The notes: generated from the letters alone by a model not told the origin. A DNA stretch of 17,355 nt from an uncultured Prevotella sp. (GCA_900541335.1 UQJC01000044.1:1-17355); one strand, 5' to 3'; counted from the stretch's first letter, positions 8,127 through 17,339 are shown. Numbers and translations: made by a program.

Positions 8127-10946
8127 TTACGACTGGGGCAATAACTTTTCTAATTCAGCTATCTTTTGTTTATACTCCTTGATCTTACGACGAATCGCAT
8201 CATAATCGGATTCTTTAGAAGAGTCGTTCGGTTTTCGCTGTTCGTCATTAGCACCTTCTCCAGCTTCGTCTGAACCAGACGAAGGAAGAGGAGAGGAGGA
8301 GTCAGAAGGGAGGTCGGAATTGCTACCTTCCGTAGAATCACCTTGTCCAGACGTACCTGCACCACCAGGTGTAGCGATACCTCCACTGGGATCATCGCCC
8401 CATACTGTTTCTGGAGGTACTGCCCCTGAAGCAGAACCCTCACCGGGAACGAAACCTGGTACAGGACGAATCTCACGCACCTTGGGCTTACTAAAGTCGC
8501 CGCGCTGTACGGACTCAAGTGCCTTGTCTACTTGCACCATCGGCGGTATGTAGCCATACACATCAGCTCCAGTACGGTACAGCACATTACGCGCCTGCTC
8601 AGCCGTCAAATCCTTCTTGAGCGACTTCATCAAGGCCACCACGCCTGCCACAATCGGAGCAGACATACTGGTACCATCCTGCGACGAGAAACTACTGCGT
8701 GGGAAGGCACTGTAAATACCCGTTCCTGGAGCTGAGATGTCCGAACAAGGACCATAATTAGTAAAATTGGTCGGACAACATTTCTCATCGACCGAAGTAA
8801 CCACGATGGCGGCTTCCGCACGGTTGGCAGGCGGAATACTTGCCAATACGTCATCGTTGCCTGCAGCTATTACCAGTATCGACTGCTTCGCGAGTGCAAG
8901 TTCACATATACGTTTCCACAAACGCGCCTGATTGTGAAACTGGTCACGAGCTATTTGCTGCTGTTGCTCTACTGGCAACTGATTCAGCCCCTTAAAGCTT
9001 GGTCCGACTGACATATTAATCACATCTGCATCATGATGGATAGCATACATCACGCCTGCTACAAGTGCTGAAAGTGGGCAATAATTGTTATCAAACACCT
9101 GAACAGGCATCAGTTGACACTGTGGTGCCACACCCGCAGCTCCTTTGCGGAAGAATTCTTCGCTGCCCACCGCCAAAGCGGCTGTATGCGTACCATGTCC
9201 TTCGCCCAGGCTCAACTGATTGTCTTGCCTGAAAACATTATACGCCTCAACAATGCGATTGGCAAACATCGGGTGAGCTGCATCGATACCATCATCGACT
9301 ATAGCGACCTTCACATCAGCCGAACCACGCGTGATGCGCCAACCCCGACTCAATCGGATGGCACTTAAATGCCAGCCACGTTCCAAGTTAGAAGTTGAGT
9401 TCTTGAGAGCACTTGTACTATACACCTCTTCGTCAAACACAAAGAAGCGATGATTGGGCAACTGGTTATTAAGCGACTGACGCAACTGAGCACGTTCACC
9501 TTCAGGCACACGAAGCACCAGCATCTTTACTTCCTTATCGTAACCAATGATGGCATACTTATCGTCGGGGTAAGCCTTCTTGAAGTCACGCGCCAACCCC
9601 TCTAAATCGCCCGAACTGTCTTCCATAAAGAGCATCAAGCGATTGGCTATGATCGAAGGCATACCAGGTTGCTGAACGATGGGCAGTTCGGTACCTCCTT
9701 CGCCCAATACAGGAGCCACAACAGCCCCATCGGCAGGCAACTCTCCATCGTTGCCCGTTACCGGATGCGCAAATCCATTATCATCCACCCGTTTGCCCTT
9801 CGCGTTGGTAATGGTATCACTTGGGACGACCCCATTCACCGAACGGTTCGTACAACTTCGACACGAATCCACTAAGAAGCTGAGCAACCAAAGGAAGAGC
9901 AAAAGAAGCAAAAACCACATGAGCCACTTTAGGCAACCTTTGCCCGTTATCCATGCCCACAGACGTTTGTACCAAGGGACACGCTTATACAGGGCGGTAA
10001 AGACCACATCCTGCGTAAGACTATTTAAAGTAGGAATGTCCCAACCCACAAATCGATAACCTGCTTCAGGTTCAATAGTAGGTATCTCGTCGTAACTCAA
10101 CTGTTCGTTAGGCCACTTGTACACCTCGGATTGGCCTTGCAACGTACCGTGCTCACCCGCTTCAAACCGACAAGTCAGCATTTCTTCTTCCTCGTCATCA
10201 TCATAAGACACTGGCTCTGGTTCGGACTCAGGCTCAACTTTCATCTTCAGATAACGCGCCACAAAGGTCTGATCGGCCATCAGTTTTACACCAACAGGAA
10301 TAGGTTCCCAACCATCGAAGGCCCACCCTTCGTTGGCTACGATCAAAGGCAAGTCGGTCTCCTTGACAACATACCCCTCTTCGCGTTTACTCACTCGATC
10401 TATCGCATTGGCCAGTTTACCATGTGGACCAGGGTTAAAGGTAAGCGTCCACTTGTTGATGATTTCCACTTCATGGATAACCTGACCACTTACTTTATGC
10501 TTATGCTGATCGAGCGTCATCCCCCACGCTACCAGCCACACCTTACCATCGGCACAATAGATAAAATCATCAGGCCGATATTTCAAGACTGCTATGAGAA
10601 TGGTCAAGTCGTCCCCTTCAGCCTTATCTACTGCCTGAAGGTAAGCATTGACAGTTTCCTTCTTGATATCCTCGTAGCGATCACGTTCGGCTCCCGTAAG
10701 TTCGACCAGTCTAACAGGGCGTTCCTTCCACTCATCGACATGCCAATAAATACGGTCTTCCATACTTTGATAATCCGAAGCTGCCAAGAAGTGGTGATAG
10801 GCCGGAGCCACCAGTCGATTGACAACGCTCTGCACACTGTTATAACGCAGATAAGCAGGATCCTTACCGACACCTTGAATGTCGGTAAAATCACTGGGAT
10901 TGGTATAACAGAGACAACGCTTTCTTTTATAGGTATATTCACCCAT
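8127..10946 (-). CDS. Membrane-anchored subtilisin-family (S8) serine protease with cytosolic InlB-B-like repeats (operon gene C)
   Basis: 939 residues. The S8 domain spans about 535-810 with an intact catalytic triad: Asp551 in VAIVDDGID, His584 in GHGTHTA, and Ser760 in GTSMSAP, plus the oxyanion Asn697 in AAGND. It should be an active endopeptidase. A strongly hydrophobic helix lies at about 341-360, preceded by a Lys/Arg/Trp-rich segment, so the N-terminus should be cytosolic and the protease outside the inner membrane. Before the helix there is an unrecognised domain (1-160) and two copies of a beta module resembling InlB B-repeats (about 166-232 and 256-321, each with a G-G-aromatic-GW pattern), separated by an acidic linker. 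Residues 430-530 may be an inhibitor-like prodomain. The C-terminus (about 830-910) is a Gly/Ser/Pro-rich linker ending in a short charged coiled coil (916-937). It starts 5 bases after gene B, suggesting coupled translation. Confidence 0.95.
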   Translation of the reverse strand: MGEYTYKRKRCLCYTNPSDFTDIQGVGKDPAYLRYNSVQSVVNRLVAPAYHHFLAASDYQSMEDRIYWHVDEWKERPVRLVELTGAERDRYEDIKKETVNAYLQAVDKAEGDDLTILIAVLKYRPDDFIYCADGKVWLVAWGMTLDQHKHKVSGQVIHEVEIINKWTLTFNPGPHGKLANAIDRVSKREEGYVVKETDLPLIVANEGWAFDGWEPIPVGVKLMADQTFVARYLKMKVEPESEPEPVSYDDDEEEEMLTCRFEAGEHGTLQGQSEVYKWPNEQLSYDEIPTIEPEAGYRFVGWDIPTLNSLTQDVVFTALYKRVPWYKRLWAWITGKGCLKWLMWFLLLLLFLWLLSFLVDSCRSCTNRSVNGVVPSDTITNAKGKRVDDNGFAHPVTGNDGELPADGAVVAPVLGEGGTELPIVQQPGMPSIIANRLMLFMEDSSGDLEGLARDFKKAYPDDKYAIIGYDKEVKMLVLRVPEGERAQLRQSLNNQLPNHRFFVFDEEVYSTSALKNSTSNLERGWHLSAIRLSRGWRITRGSADVKVAIVDDGIDAAHPMFANRIVEAYNVFRQDNQLSLGEGHGTHTAALAVGSEEFFRKGAAGVAPQCQLMPVQVFDNNYCPLSALVAGVMYAIHHDADVINMSVGPSFKGLNQLPVEQQQQIARDQFHNQARLWKRICELALAKQSILVIAAGNDDVLASIPPANRAEAAIVVTSVDEKCCPTNFTNYGPCSDISAPGTGIYSAFPRSSFSSQDGTSMSAPIVAGVVALMKSLKKDLTAEQARNVLYRTGADVYGYIPPMVQVDKALESVQRGDFSKPKVREIRPVPGFVPGEGSASGAVPPETVWGDDPSGGIATPGGAGTSGQGDSTEGSNSDLPSDSSSPLPSSGSDEAGEGANDEQRKPNDSSKESDYDAIRRKIKEYKQKIAELEKLLPQS

Positions 10947-10951
10947 GAGTT

Positions 10952-13762
10952 TTATTCTTTATAAAGAGAATTACACTGTTCCAACAAGCAACGCATGCGT
11001 TCATTAGCCTCGGGGTCTACTTGCGAAATATCACTCGCAAAGAGCAAACCTATCAGCATCCGATTTTCCCATCGCTGGAAGTTTGCCCACAAGGGAAGTT
11101 TCATGAGAGAATTACTACTCACCTCGTCAATGCGAGTAGCCTCATCCAACGCATTTAATGTATCCTTCAGCGGACGAACCTGTCTATCATTATTCCAAAC
11201 AGACGAGGAAAGGTTAACAGGTACCTGACATTTCTCTGCCTTCAGCCGTATAGCTTCCACCATGTCGTCTTGCATATAGTCACGGCCTACCGATCCCACG
11301 AAATTATTGAGCGTCAGTGCCGAGAAGTCGGCAATAGCGTTGGGTAACTCGTTCTCTTGAAATACTTTAGAATAGTAATCGATTCGCTCAGAGAGCACCT
11401 TCTTTACATTGAGTTTCTTAAGCAAAGCTGTAAGCATAAATACCACCTCCTCGGCATACGGTAGGATGGTTTCCAACACCTTCACTCTACTGTTAACGTA
11501 GTCATTCCAATAGTCCATGATGTGCTTCGTCACGACATCAGCTACCGTGGTTAGTACCTCGGTGTCATTCGACAGGACAGCCTCAATCGACGTACCCCGC
11601 TCTCGCAGAATCTTATCCAGTTCCTTCTCGTCACAGAATTGTGACGTACAAAGTTTCCCGATATTTACTTCTCTGGAGTCTGCAAGGTTAATCCCTGCCA
11701 TCTTCCGAATGAAGTGCACCTGTGAAAAGTCTTGCGGTGTTTCCGATCGACAGACAATTATATCATAGGCAATGTCACGCAAATCGCCGACAGGTACCAT
11801 GAGCGTATCAATGATACGACCAAACACTTCCGGTTTCTCACCTACCGACCAAGTCAACGTACGATGCAACTCGCCTGCCAACTGGCGCACCTTCCGATTC
11901 TTTTCCTCTTTGTCTTCCGGTTCATAATAGGCAGTCAACGAACGATACATATCCTTCTTCAACTGAGTGAGTTGATTGTGATAACGCTTCCGACGCGCCT
12001 CATCAAGCACACCAGCTATCTTATCCAGCTGACGAATGATGGCCTTCGACCCGTCATTATTGGGAGTTGCGACCTCTTCCCACGAAACTTCAGGATTGGC
12101 AAAATGCTTCTGCACGAACTCGTTTCTCAAGAAGCTCTCCTTCAACCGAGAAAAGTAATCAGGATAATCCGCAAAATGATGTTCTCCCGTTTCTGGAGAC
12201 TTTACTACGCCATCACTATATCCGTCAAACACCTGATTCTTACCCGACCAATAGAAGTCACGCAAGGGATAGATATTCTGGAAAGCAGCCGAACGGAATT
12301 CTCCGCTTTTTACCACCCACTCGTCCAGCCAAGAGTAAGGCTTGATAATTTCAGGCAATACGGTATTAAAACGACTCCAGTGATCAGCCAGTTTTTCAGG
12401 TGCATCGCGTTGGTCATTCTTTGTTCGCTCCAAGTCGATATTAAACTTGGTTGCAATCATAAACAACGGAGCGACCCCCTGCGTGTTACGTAACATCTGG
12501 GCACGTTCCTCGGGAGTCTTACCTATGTTTTGCTCAATCCAGTCGTTGATGGATTCACCCATCGTGGCTTCTGCCTTCTGATTATTGTGATGGCAGAACA
12601 GTACGCTACTGATACGCAGCGAACGCGAGTACTTATTGAAGAGGTAAGCCACTTTACCACGACGAAGAATCTTGGGCAAAACAGACTTCAATTCGTCTTC
12701 CTTATACTTTTCACGTGAACGGGCTCCAGGGAAGTCCAGAAGGTCTAATTTGCGCAAGAAGCTACGCTCACTGGCCAACTCCTCAGGAACTTCGAGCGTC
12801 AACTCGGCAATCAACGCTGACAAACTTCCCTTCGGAAAATCACGAGCCAACAACTGACCGCTGTTATTATATACATCGGTTGTCACCTCGTCACTCCCCG
12901 TATCAATTGCTACTCCACAAACGGTGTCAAGCCACTCGATTTTGAGCAGGGTACCCTTATCACGCATAATTGCCTCAAAGGGTACATAAATGACTGTCTG
13001 GAAATTCAGTTTCTTGTATTCAGCAATCAATACAGAGAAGAGGTGAGACACCTCCTCGTTACGATTCCACAAGAGACTAAATACGTCAACCCATTTGTCA
13101 TAAGAAACATACTGAATGACAGGAGCCACGACCTTACAGAAGCGCGACTGAGACACTGCGGCCGCAGCATTACCGATGGTCTCACGCACATAGTCAAAGA
13201 TGTCACGTATATCGTCCTCACACAATTCGTTATTGTGCTGTTGTTGATGATTCCAAAGTGAAGACATTTTCTCCAATTCAGCGTTAATCTGATCATAACG
13301 CATCACATGGTCAGGGTTGATTTTCACATCGTTGTAATAAGAATCAGTCAACATCAGTACGATGTCTACAATCGTAAGATTACGCACCTTAACAAGATGA
13401 CGCAACTCCTTAGGTCCTCTCTGTAACGTAAATCGAGTGATGACACCCGTTGACTCGGTTTGTGAGTTGTTACCGCCACTGGGGTTAATGGCATCAATGA
13501 AACTGTACTCCTTATCATCGTGTGTAATCACAAAAGGACGGTCAGGAGAAGAGAGCAAACTACTCATCAAATAAGATTTGCCTACCTGACTTTCACCATA
13601 GGCTGCTGCCGAACAGTTCTCTTCCAATGCTTGATAGATACGGCGCAAATGGCGACGATAGTCCTTAAACACATTGTAAGGGAATGCTTCCTTTCCATAC
13701 TTCGAAGCCCATGCAATAGAATCCTCGACAAGTTGGATATGCTGTTGTATATCTGATAACAT
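10952..13762 (-). CDS. SrfC-like large P-loop GTPase (operon gene B)
   Basis: 936 residues resembling the virulence-factor SrfC family (Virul_Fac in Pfam, from memory). Walker A is GESQVGKS at 55-62, preceded by a helical start. A TGVITRF stretch at 105-111 could supply the switch-I threonine. Residues about 150-260 look like an insertion within the G domain. The switch-II motif is LLDFPGARSR at 341-350, with Asp343 and Gly346. The specificity position reads ATKFNID at 437-443, not the canonical NKxD/TKxD. From about 500 to the end it is a long helical region with coiled-coil-like parts, similar in layout to dynamin-like and septin-like GTPases. No membrane segment or signal is seen, so it is cytosolic. 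It follows the SrfB-like gene by 20 bases, the same pairing as in enterobacterial srfABC loci, where the molecular function of SrfC is not established. Confidence 0.85.
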   Translation of the reverse strand: MLSDIQQHIQLVEDSIAWASKYGKEAFPYNVFKDYRRHLRRIYQALEENCSAAAYGESQVGKSYLMSSLLSSPDRPFVITHDDKEYSFIDAINPSGGNNSQTESTGVITRFTLQRGPKELRHLVKVRNLTIVDIVLMLTDSYYNDVKINPDHVMRYDQINAELEKMSSLWNHQQQHNNELCEDDIRDIFDYVRETIGNAAAAVSQSRFCKVVAPVIQYVSYDKWVDVFSLLWNRNEEVSHLFSVLIAEYKKLNFQTVIYVPFEAIMRDKGTLLKIEWLDTVCGVAIDTGSDEVTTDVYNNSGQLLARDFPKGSLSALIAELTLEVPEELASERSFLRKLDLLDFPGARSREKYKEDELKSVLPKILRRGKVAYLFNKYSRSLRISSVLFCHHNNQKAEATMGESINDWIEQNIGKTPEERAQMLRNTQGVAPLFMIATKFNIDLERTKNDQRDAPEKLADHWSRFNTVLPEIIKPYSWLDEWVVKSGEFRSAAFQNIYPLRDFYWSGKNQVFDGYSDGVVKSPETGEHHFADYPDYFSRLKESFLRNEFVQKHFANPEVSWEEVATPNNDGSKAIIRQLDKIAGVLDEARRKRYHNQLTQLKKDMYRSLTAYYEPEDKEEKNRKVRQLAGELHRTLTWSVGEKPEVFGRIIDTLMVPVGDLRDIAYDIIVCRSETPQDFSQVHFIRKMAGINLADSREVNIGKLCTSQFCDEKELDKILRERGTSIEAVLSNDTEVLTTVADVVTKHIMDYWNDYVNSRVKVLETILPYAEEVVFMLTALLKKLNVKKVLSERIDYYSKVFQENELPNAIADFSALTLNNFVGSVGRDYMQDDMVEAIRLKAEKCQVPVNLSSSVWNNDRQVRPLKDTLNALDEATRIDEVSSNSLMKLPLWANFQRWENRMLIGLLFASDISQVDPEANERMRCLLEQCNSLYKE

Positions 13763-13782
13763 ACCTTCTTCGTTTGAAGTGA

Positions 13783-16700
13783 TTAAAAATCAAATGCGCC
13801 AGACTCGAGCCAATACTGCTCTTCTACACCGAGACTCTGAATATGTACCTCTAGGAAACTCTCTGTCACTTCATTTCCCTCACGGTCAGTAATCTCGACA
13901 ATGTTCAATTGCTCGGGATTATCGTCATCGCGCTCAAGCACAAGTTTAAAGGGCATTCGCTTCTTCAGCGCATCAATCTGATCTTTGACGTCACCCATAA
14001 TTTTGGCCTCTGTTGCATTAGTCTCACCCGACATAAAAGCACGTTTACGCATCTTGTCAGCCAACTTATAACGATTGAAATCGATGCGATAAAGCGGACG
14101 ACTGGGATAAGAGTCTATCGGTAGCTGACGTACCCGAAGCGTTTCGGGCAAACTGCTAATAGCCAACTCTCCACGCTGTTTATCGGGAGTCAAGAGGTAT
14201 TCTATCGTCTTTCCTTCACGCGAAGACTCGATGTAGTTGACCGTCGACTTGAGATCTCGCTTTAACAGACTGAGGTCAATAATAAATTTATTGAGATTAG
14301 ACAACTCTGCTGCATAATGGGCAATTACACCACCCATAGCCACAATCGTCTTCGGATTCTTAATGTAACCTGTATTTTCACTGAAAGGATACCAGTCACC
14401 AACGTAATAATCATTGAGCACAATCAATCGGTTGGGCGATACGGAATAGTATTTCAAGAAAAGCTCACGTATTGGCGTCAACGAGGCTGGACGACCAGAC
14501 AGCAACACGATGTCACAATCATAGGCATACATAATGGTGGCCACCTTCTTAAGCAATGGCTCAAATTCCTTGCGAACGATGGTCGCTACCTTTTCATAAT
14601 CAAAGTGCCATATCAACTGAGTAATATCAATCGTTGTGCGTTCCTTAAACTCTGTAATCACACTCGGATTGACCGGCGAATTAGCAAATACATCTGCATA
14701 CTTGATCGTCGCTTCCTTTTTACCATCACTCAACAACTGAAGGAAATAAGACATAAGCGGTATGGAGTACTGCACATTAAAATTCTTGCGCAATGTGCGG
14801 TCGTCAGCCGTCTGCATGCTATGATCCTTACCAAAGAAATTCTTCATCGCCTGACGATAGTCACGCGAACTGAGATTCTTCAAGTATTGACGGAAAGCAC
14901 CCTGCTCGTCAAGCAACATCAAGTTCTTGACCAACGCATAAAGCATATCATCGCCAGCAAAGTAAAAACTGTCGTAGAATTGCGGCGCAGGCGTAATGGT
15001 CGTCACATCTTGAGTTTCGTAGCTATACTTGCTAATCATCAAATCAGACGTACCCGCACCAATATCCAACGTACCGATCATGATAGAAGGTTGCGTTTCG
15101 CCCTCCGACTGCTTACCATAGAGTTGGAAGAATTCACTGCAACAACCTTTATACTTATGACCTACCTCGCCATACATATATACCAACTGCGAACAAGTCG
15201 CTTCATCATAATACCACGAAGACTCATCATCCATCGGACGATAAGAAGGAACCACCTCTATGGATAGGCTAAGTGAACCTTCCTTCTTTGCGTTATCGAC
15301 TCCTGCATTCTCAAACAAGAAGACAGCATCCTTCGCACATTGCGACAAAGCTTCACGCTCTTCCTTTGACATCGCCGTAGGACAAGTCACAATGATACGC
15401 TTTATCTTACGCGGCACCATATGATTACCAAAGCCAGTCTTGCTCGAACGATAATCCTCGCTATTAATTTGGGTACGAGCCTGTACCAACATTTCAAGAA
15501 AACAGAATGTCATCAACGAACGACGGGAGTAGTAATAGGTTGTACCTCCATTACCCGTTCGGTCGACCTTACCGTCGCTTCTCAAAAGGTTGGTAACGCC
15601 TGGTAAGTTAAGGATGGAATCCCCCTTTTCACCATCAAGTACCAAGAAGCGCCATTCCTCACGTGAGGGATGCCAATCCCACAAGTAACGCTTCGGATTC
15701 GAGTACGTAGTCAGCGTCTCTACCCCATTTTGCTTATTGGTAGCTTTGTGTATTAACGTTATAGCCTCTTCTCCCAGTCGTACAAAACTAGGATAGACAA
15801 ATTGCTTACTATCCTTGGTACCAAAACCACCCCAATCGATGCGACGGAAAGCCATCTGCATATCAAATGGAGTGTTATGCTTATTAAGACAGTATCCATT
15901 TTTTCCCTCAACAAGCAGGTCGGTATAATTTACCAGCTCCAAGGGACGCACCTGATTGAAGTTCGTATTGTTTTCAATCAGCAACGCTGTCGTACGCGAA
16001 TTACCGATATCAATCACCATGTCAACATCGTGCACTTCTACGTCTGTATCACGATACAGCTTAATTGCTGGAAAACATTGATGAGCCACCAAGTAATTTA
16101 GCAGAAACATATATGAAGCAAGGTACCCCGTACGACGCACATGACTTCCTTTAATCTGCGAAACGTTTTGCAAATTGGGATAGACCAAATGAAACAGATA
16201 CTCCTCAATATAACTCCACTTCTTACCTGCCGTACAATAGTCCATTTGCTGGTACTCATTGCTACAAAGCGAAAATTCAAGTTCTTGGCGGAACTGATCT
16301 GTAAAAACGGGGGCTTCGTTATATTCATTTTCAGTCGACTGCGTACGCGTATCAAAAGCCAACAACACTTGATACTGTCGCTTGCCATTCTTCTCGTCCA
16401 TTGGTATCATACGAAAACGCGACCAGTTCAAAGGACCAAAATGATAGGTGCGTACTGTGCGCTTGAGAAAATAAGGAATGGGAAGCCAAACGTTTTCAAA
16501 ACTTGACAACGTATTGTGTTTGTCTTGAAATGTCATCGAAAAGATGTCTCCCTTCACGCCAGGACAATTCTGATCTTCGATGCGCAAAGGATGTATATCA
16601 TCATCTTTTAAATCGTCTGGAAGAACCTCCAAAGTATCGTCAGCCAAGTAACCTCCATGATAAAGTTTCTGCTTTTCATAGAAAAAAGTATCATTATCTG

Positions 16701-16920
16701 TACGCAACTCATATACAGGCTCTAAGTACCAGCTCTCATTCGAGGCATCATACCATTCATGATACCACATTTTAAATTTCCCCTGTAAATCAATGGTCAG
16801 AGGAAAGGTTAAGACTTGAATGCCTGAATTGGCTATCAAGGAATGCTCCATCAACATCATCAATATTTTTTCATGCCTCCTTGCGTTCCCTACAAGGATC
16901 CAATGTTCATGGATTATCAT
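13783..16920 (-). CDS. SrfB-like protein with actin/Hsp70-type ATPase fold (operon gene A)
   Basis: 1045 residues resembling the virulence factor SrfB family. Actin/Hsp70/sugar-kinase (ASKHA) signatures are visible: phosphate-1 motif VIDIGNSRTTALL at 302-314, phosphate-2 motif TLDIGAGTSDLMI at 617-629, and adenosine motif VLLSGRPAS at 805-813, followed by a Gly-rich VAMGGVIAHYA at 860-870. The roughly 300 residues before the ATPase core are a family-specific N-terminal region that begins with LIANSGIQVL at 28-37. There is no signal peptide or membrane helix. ATP binding is likely; by analogy it may act as a chaperone or filament-type ATPase working with gene B. The start is uncertain. The outermost ATG (16920) lies 12 bases after an intrinsic-terminator U-tract, while in-frame ATGs at 16860, 16857 and 16851 lie just before the SrfB-like LIANSGIQ segment and downstream of an AAGGAGG at 16876-16882. 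First gene of the operon. Confidence 0.85.
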   Translation of the reverse strand: MIIHEHWILVGNARRHEKILMMLMEHSLIANSGIQVLTFPLTIDLQGKFKMWYHEWYDASNESWYLEPVYELRTDNDTFFYEKQKLYHGGYLADDTLEVLPDDLKDDDIHPLRIEDQNCPGVKGDIFSMTFQDKHNTLSSFENVWLPIPYFLKRTVRTYHFGPLNWSRFRMIPMDEKNGKRQYQVLLAFDTRTQSTENEYNEAPVFTDQFRQELEFSLCSNEYQQMDYCTAGKKWSYIEEYLFHLVYPNLQNVSQIKGSHVRRTGYLASYMFLLNYLVAHQCFPAIKLYRDTDVEVHDVDMVIDIGNSRTTALLIENNTNFNQVRPLELVNYTDLLVEGKNGYCLNKHNTPFDMQMAFRRIDWGGFGTKDSKQFVYPSFVRLGEEAITLIHKATNKQNGVETLTTYSNPKRYLWDWHPSREEWRFLVLDGEKGDSILNLPGVTNLLRSDGKVDRTGNGGTTYYYSRRSLMTFCFLEMLVQARTQINSEDYRSSKTGFGNHMVPRKIKRIIVTCPTAMSKEEREALSQCAKDAVFLFENAGVDNAKKEGSLSLSIEVVPSYRPMDDESSWYYDEATCSQLVYMYGEVGHKYKGCCSEFFQLYGKQSEGETQPSIMIGTLDIGAGTSDLMISKYSYETQDVTTITPAPQFYDSFYFAGDDMLYALVKNLMLLDEQGAFRQYLKNLSSRDYRQAMKNFFGKDHSMQTADDRTLRKNFNVQYSIPLMSYFLQLLSDGKKEATIKYADVFANSPVNPSVITEFKERTTIDITQLIWHFDYEKVATIVRKEFEPLLKKVATIMYAYDCDIVLLSGRPASLTPIRELFLKYYSVSPNRLIVLNDYYVGDWYPFSENTGYIKNPKTIVAMGGVIAHYAAELSNLNKFIIDLSLLKRDLKSTVNYIESSREGKTIEYLLTPDKQRGELAISSLPETLRVRQLPIDSYPSRPLYRIDFNRYKLADKMRKRAFMSGETNATEAKIMGDVKDQIDALKKRMPFKLVLERDDDNPEQLNIVEITDREGNEVTESFLEVHIQSLGVEEQYWLESGAFDF

Positions 16921-16932
16921 TATCTACGGCAC

Positions 16933-16969
16933 AAAAAAAGCGTGGGAACTTCCTGTCGTCTGTCCCACG
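16933..16969 (-). terminator. Intrinsic terminator just upstream of gene A
   Basis: On the minus strand, CGTGGGA (16963-16969) pairs with TCCCACG (16941-16947) across a 15-base loop and is followed by seven consecutive T (16933-16939). This is the classic form of a rho-independent terminator. It ends 12 bases before the outermost start codon of gene A, so it either finishes the upstream RNA or controls read-through into the operon. Confidence 0.72.
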
Positions 16970-17333
16970 AATCGAGGCTCTAGCACTGCCTTTGAAGTTG
17001 AACAGACAACGTTAGAGCCCACGCCGAATATGAATATAATGAACCTACAGGCGTACCTCTGCCTAACACAAAATTGCAACCCTATGACATAAACCATAGA
17101 ACGCAATCCGTGCTGGCAAGGCACACCTCGGGCTGTCATTATTGATCACACCCATGGACATCTACCGCTGCAATGTTCCAGACTTCAAACAGGTAATTTG
17201 CTAGATTCCGATTCGTCAAGAACAAAGCGTCAAGTAAACGCCTTATTATATGTCGTTCTGTCCCTCCACAACCCCTTCGGCGTGAAGCTAGACAGAGTAT
17301 AGATTCTCCTACATGATTCTATAGGAGATAAAT
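16933..17333 (-). ncRNA. Candidate structured RNA or operon leader, about 400 nt, unknown class
   Basis: The 435 bases upstream of gene A hold no convincing reading frame but are full of hairpins on the minus strand. A promoter-like -7 element at 17340-17348 would start a transcript near 17333, and an intrinsic terminator ends it near 16933. Stems I can trace: 17305-17311 with 17322-17328 (7 bp); 17224-17229 with 17239-17244 (6 bp, one G-U); 17073-17077 plus 17082-17086 with 17095-17099 plus 17103-17107 (10 bp with an internal loop); 16976-16982 with 17013-17019 (7 bp); and the terminator stem. I looked for tmRNA, RNase P RNA, SRP RNA and 6S hallmarks and did not find them. It is either a free-standing RNA or an attenuated 5' leader of gene A. 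The 5' end is approximate. Confidence 0.45.
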
Positions 17334-17339
17334 TCCGTT

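Noticed and set aside
10131..10964. A 277-residue open frame on the plus strand over the start of the subtilase gene
   Set aside because: It is antisense to the subtilase N-terminus and has no family resemblance or upstream signals. The similar frame at 11732-12493 was rejected for the same reasons.
14317..15267. A 316-residue open frame on the plus strand inside the SrfB-like gene
   Set aside because: It lies wholly antisense to a well-supported gene, has no recognisable domain or RNA signal, and its amino-acid make-up (rich in Arg, His, Ile, Thr) is typical of an antisense shadow.
16924..17139. A 71-residue minus-strand open frame upstream of gene A
   Set aside because: It runs straight through the terminator hairpin and its U-tract, has no domain, and the region is better explained as structured RNA.
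16933..17333. The structured upstream region as tmRNA, RNase P RNA, SRP RNA or 6S RNA
   Set aside because: The expected hallmarks are missing: no tRNA-like ends or CCA, no GAGGAAAGTCC core, no SRP tetraloop hairpin. An ACAGAA stretch near 17255-17260 on the minus strand is too short to support RNase P.
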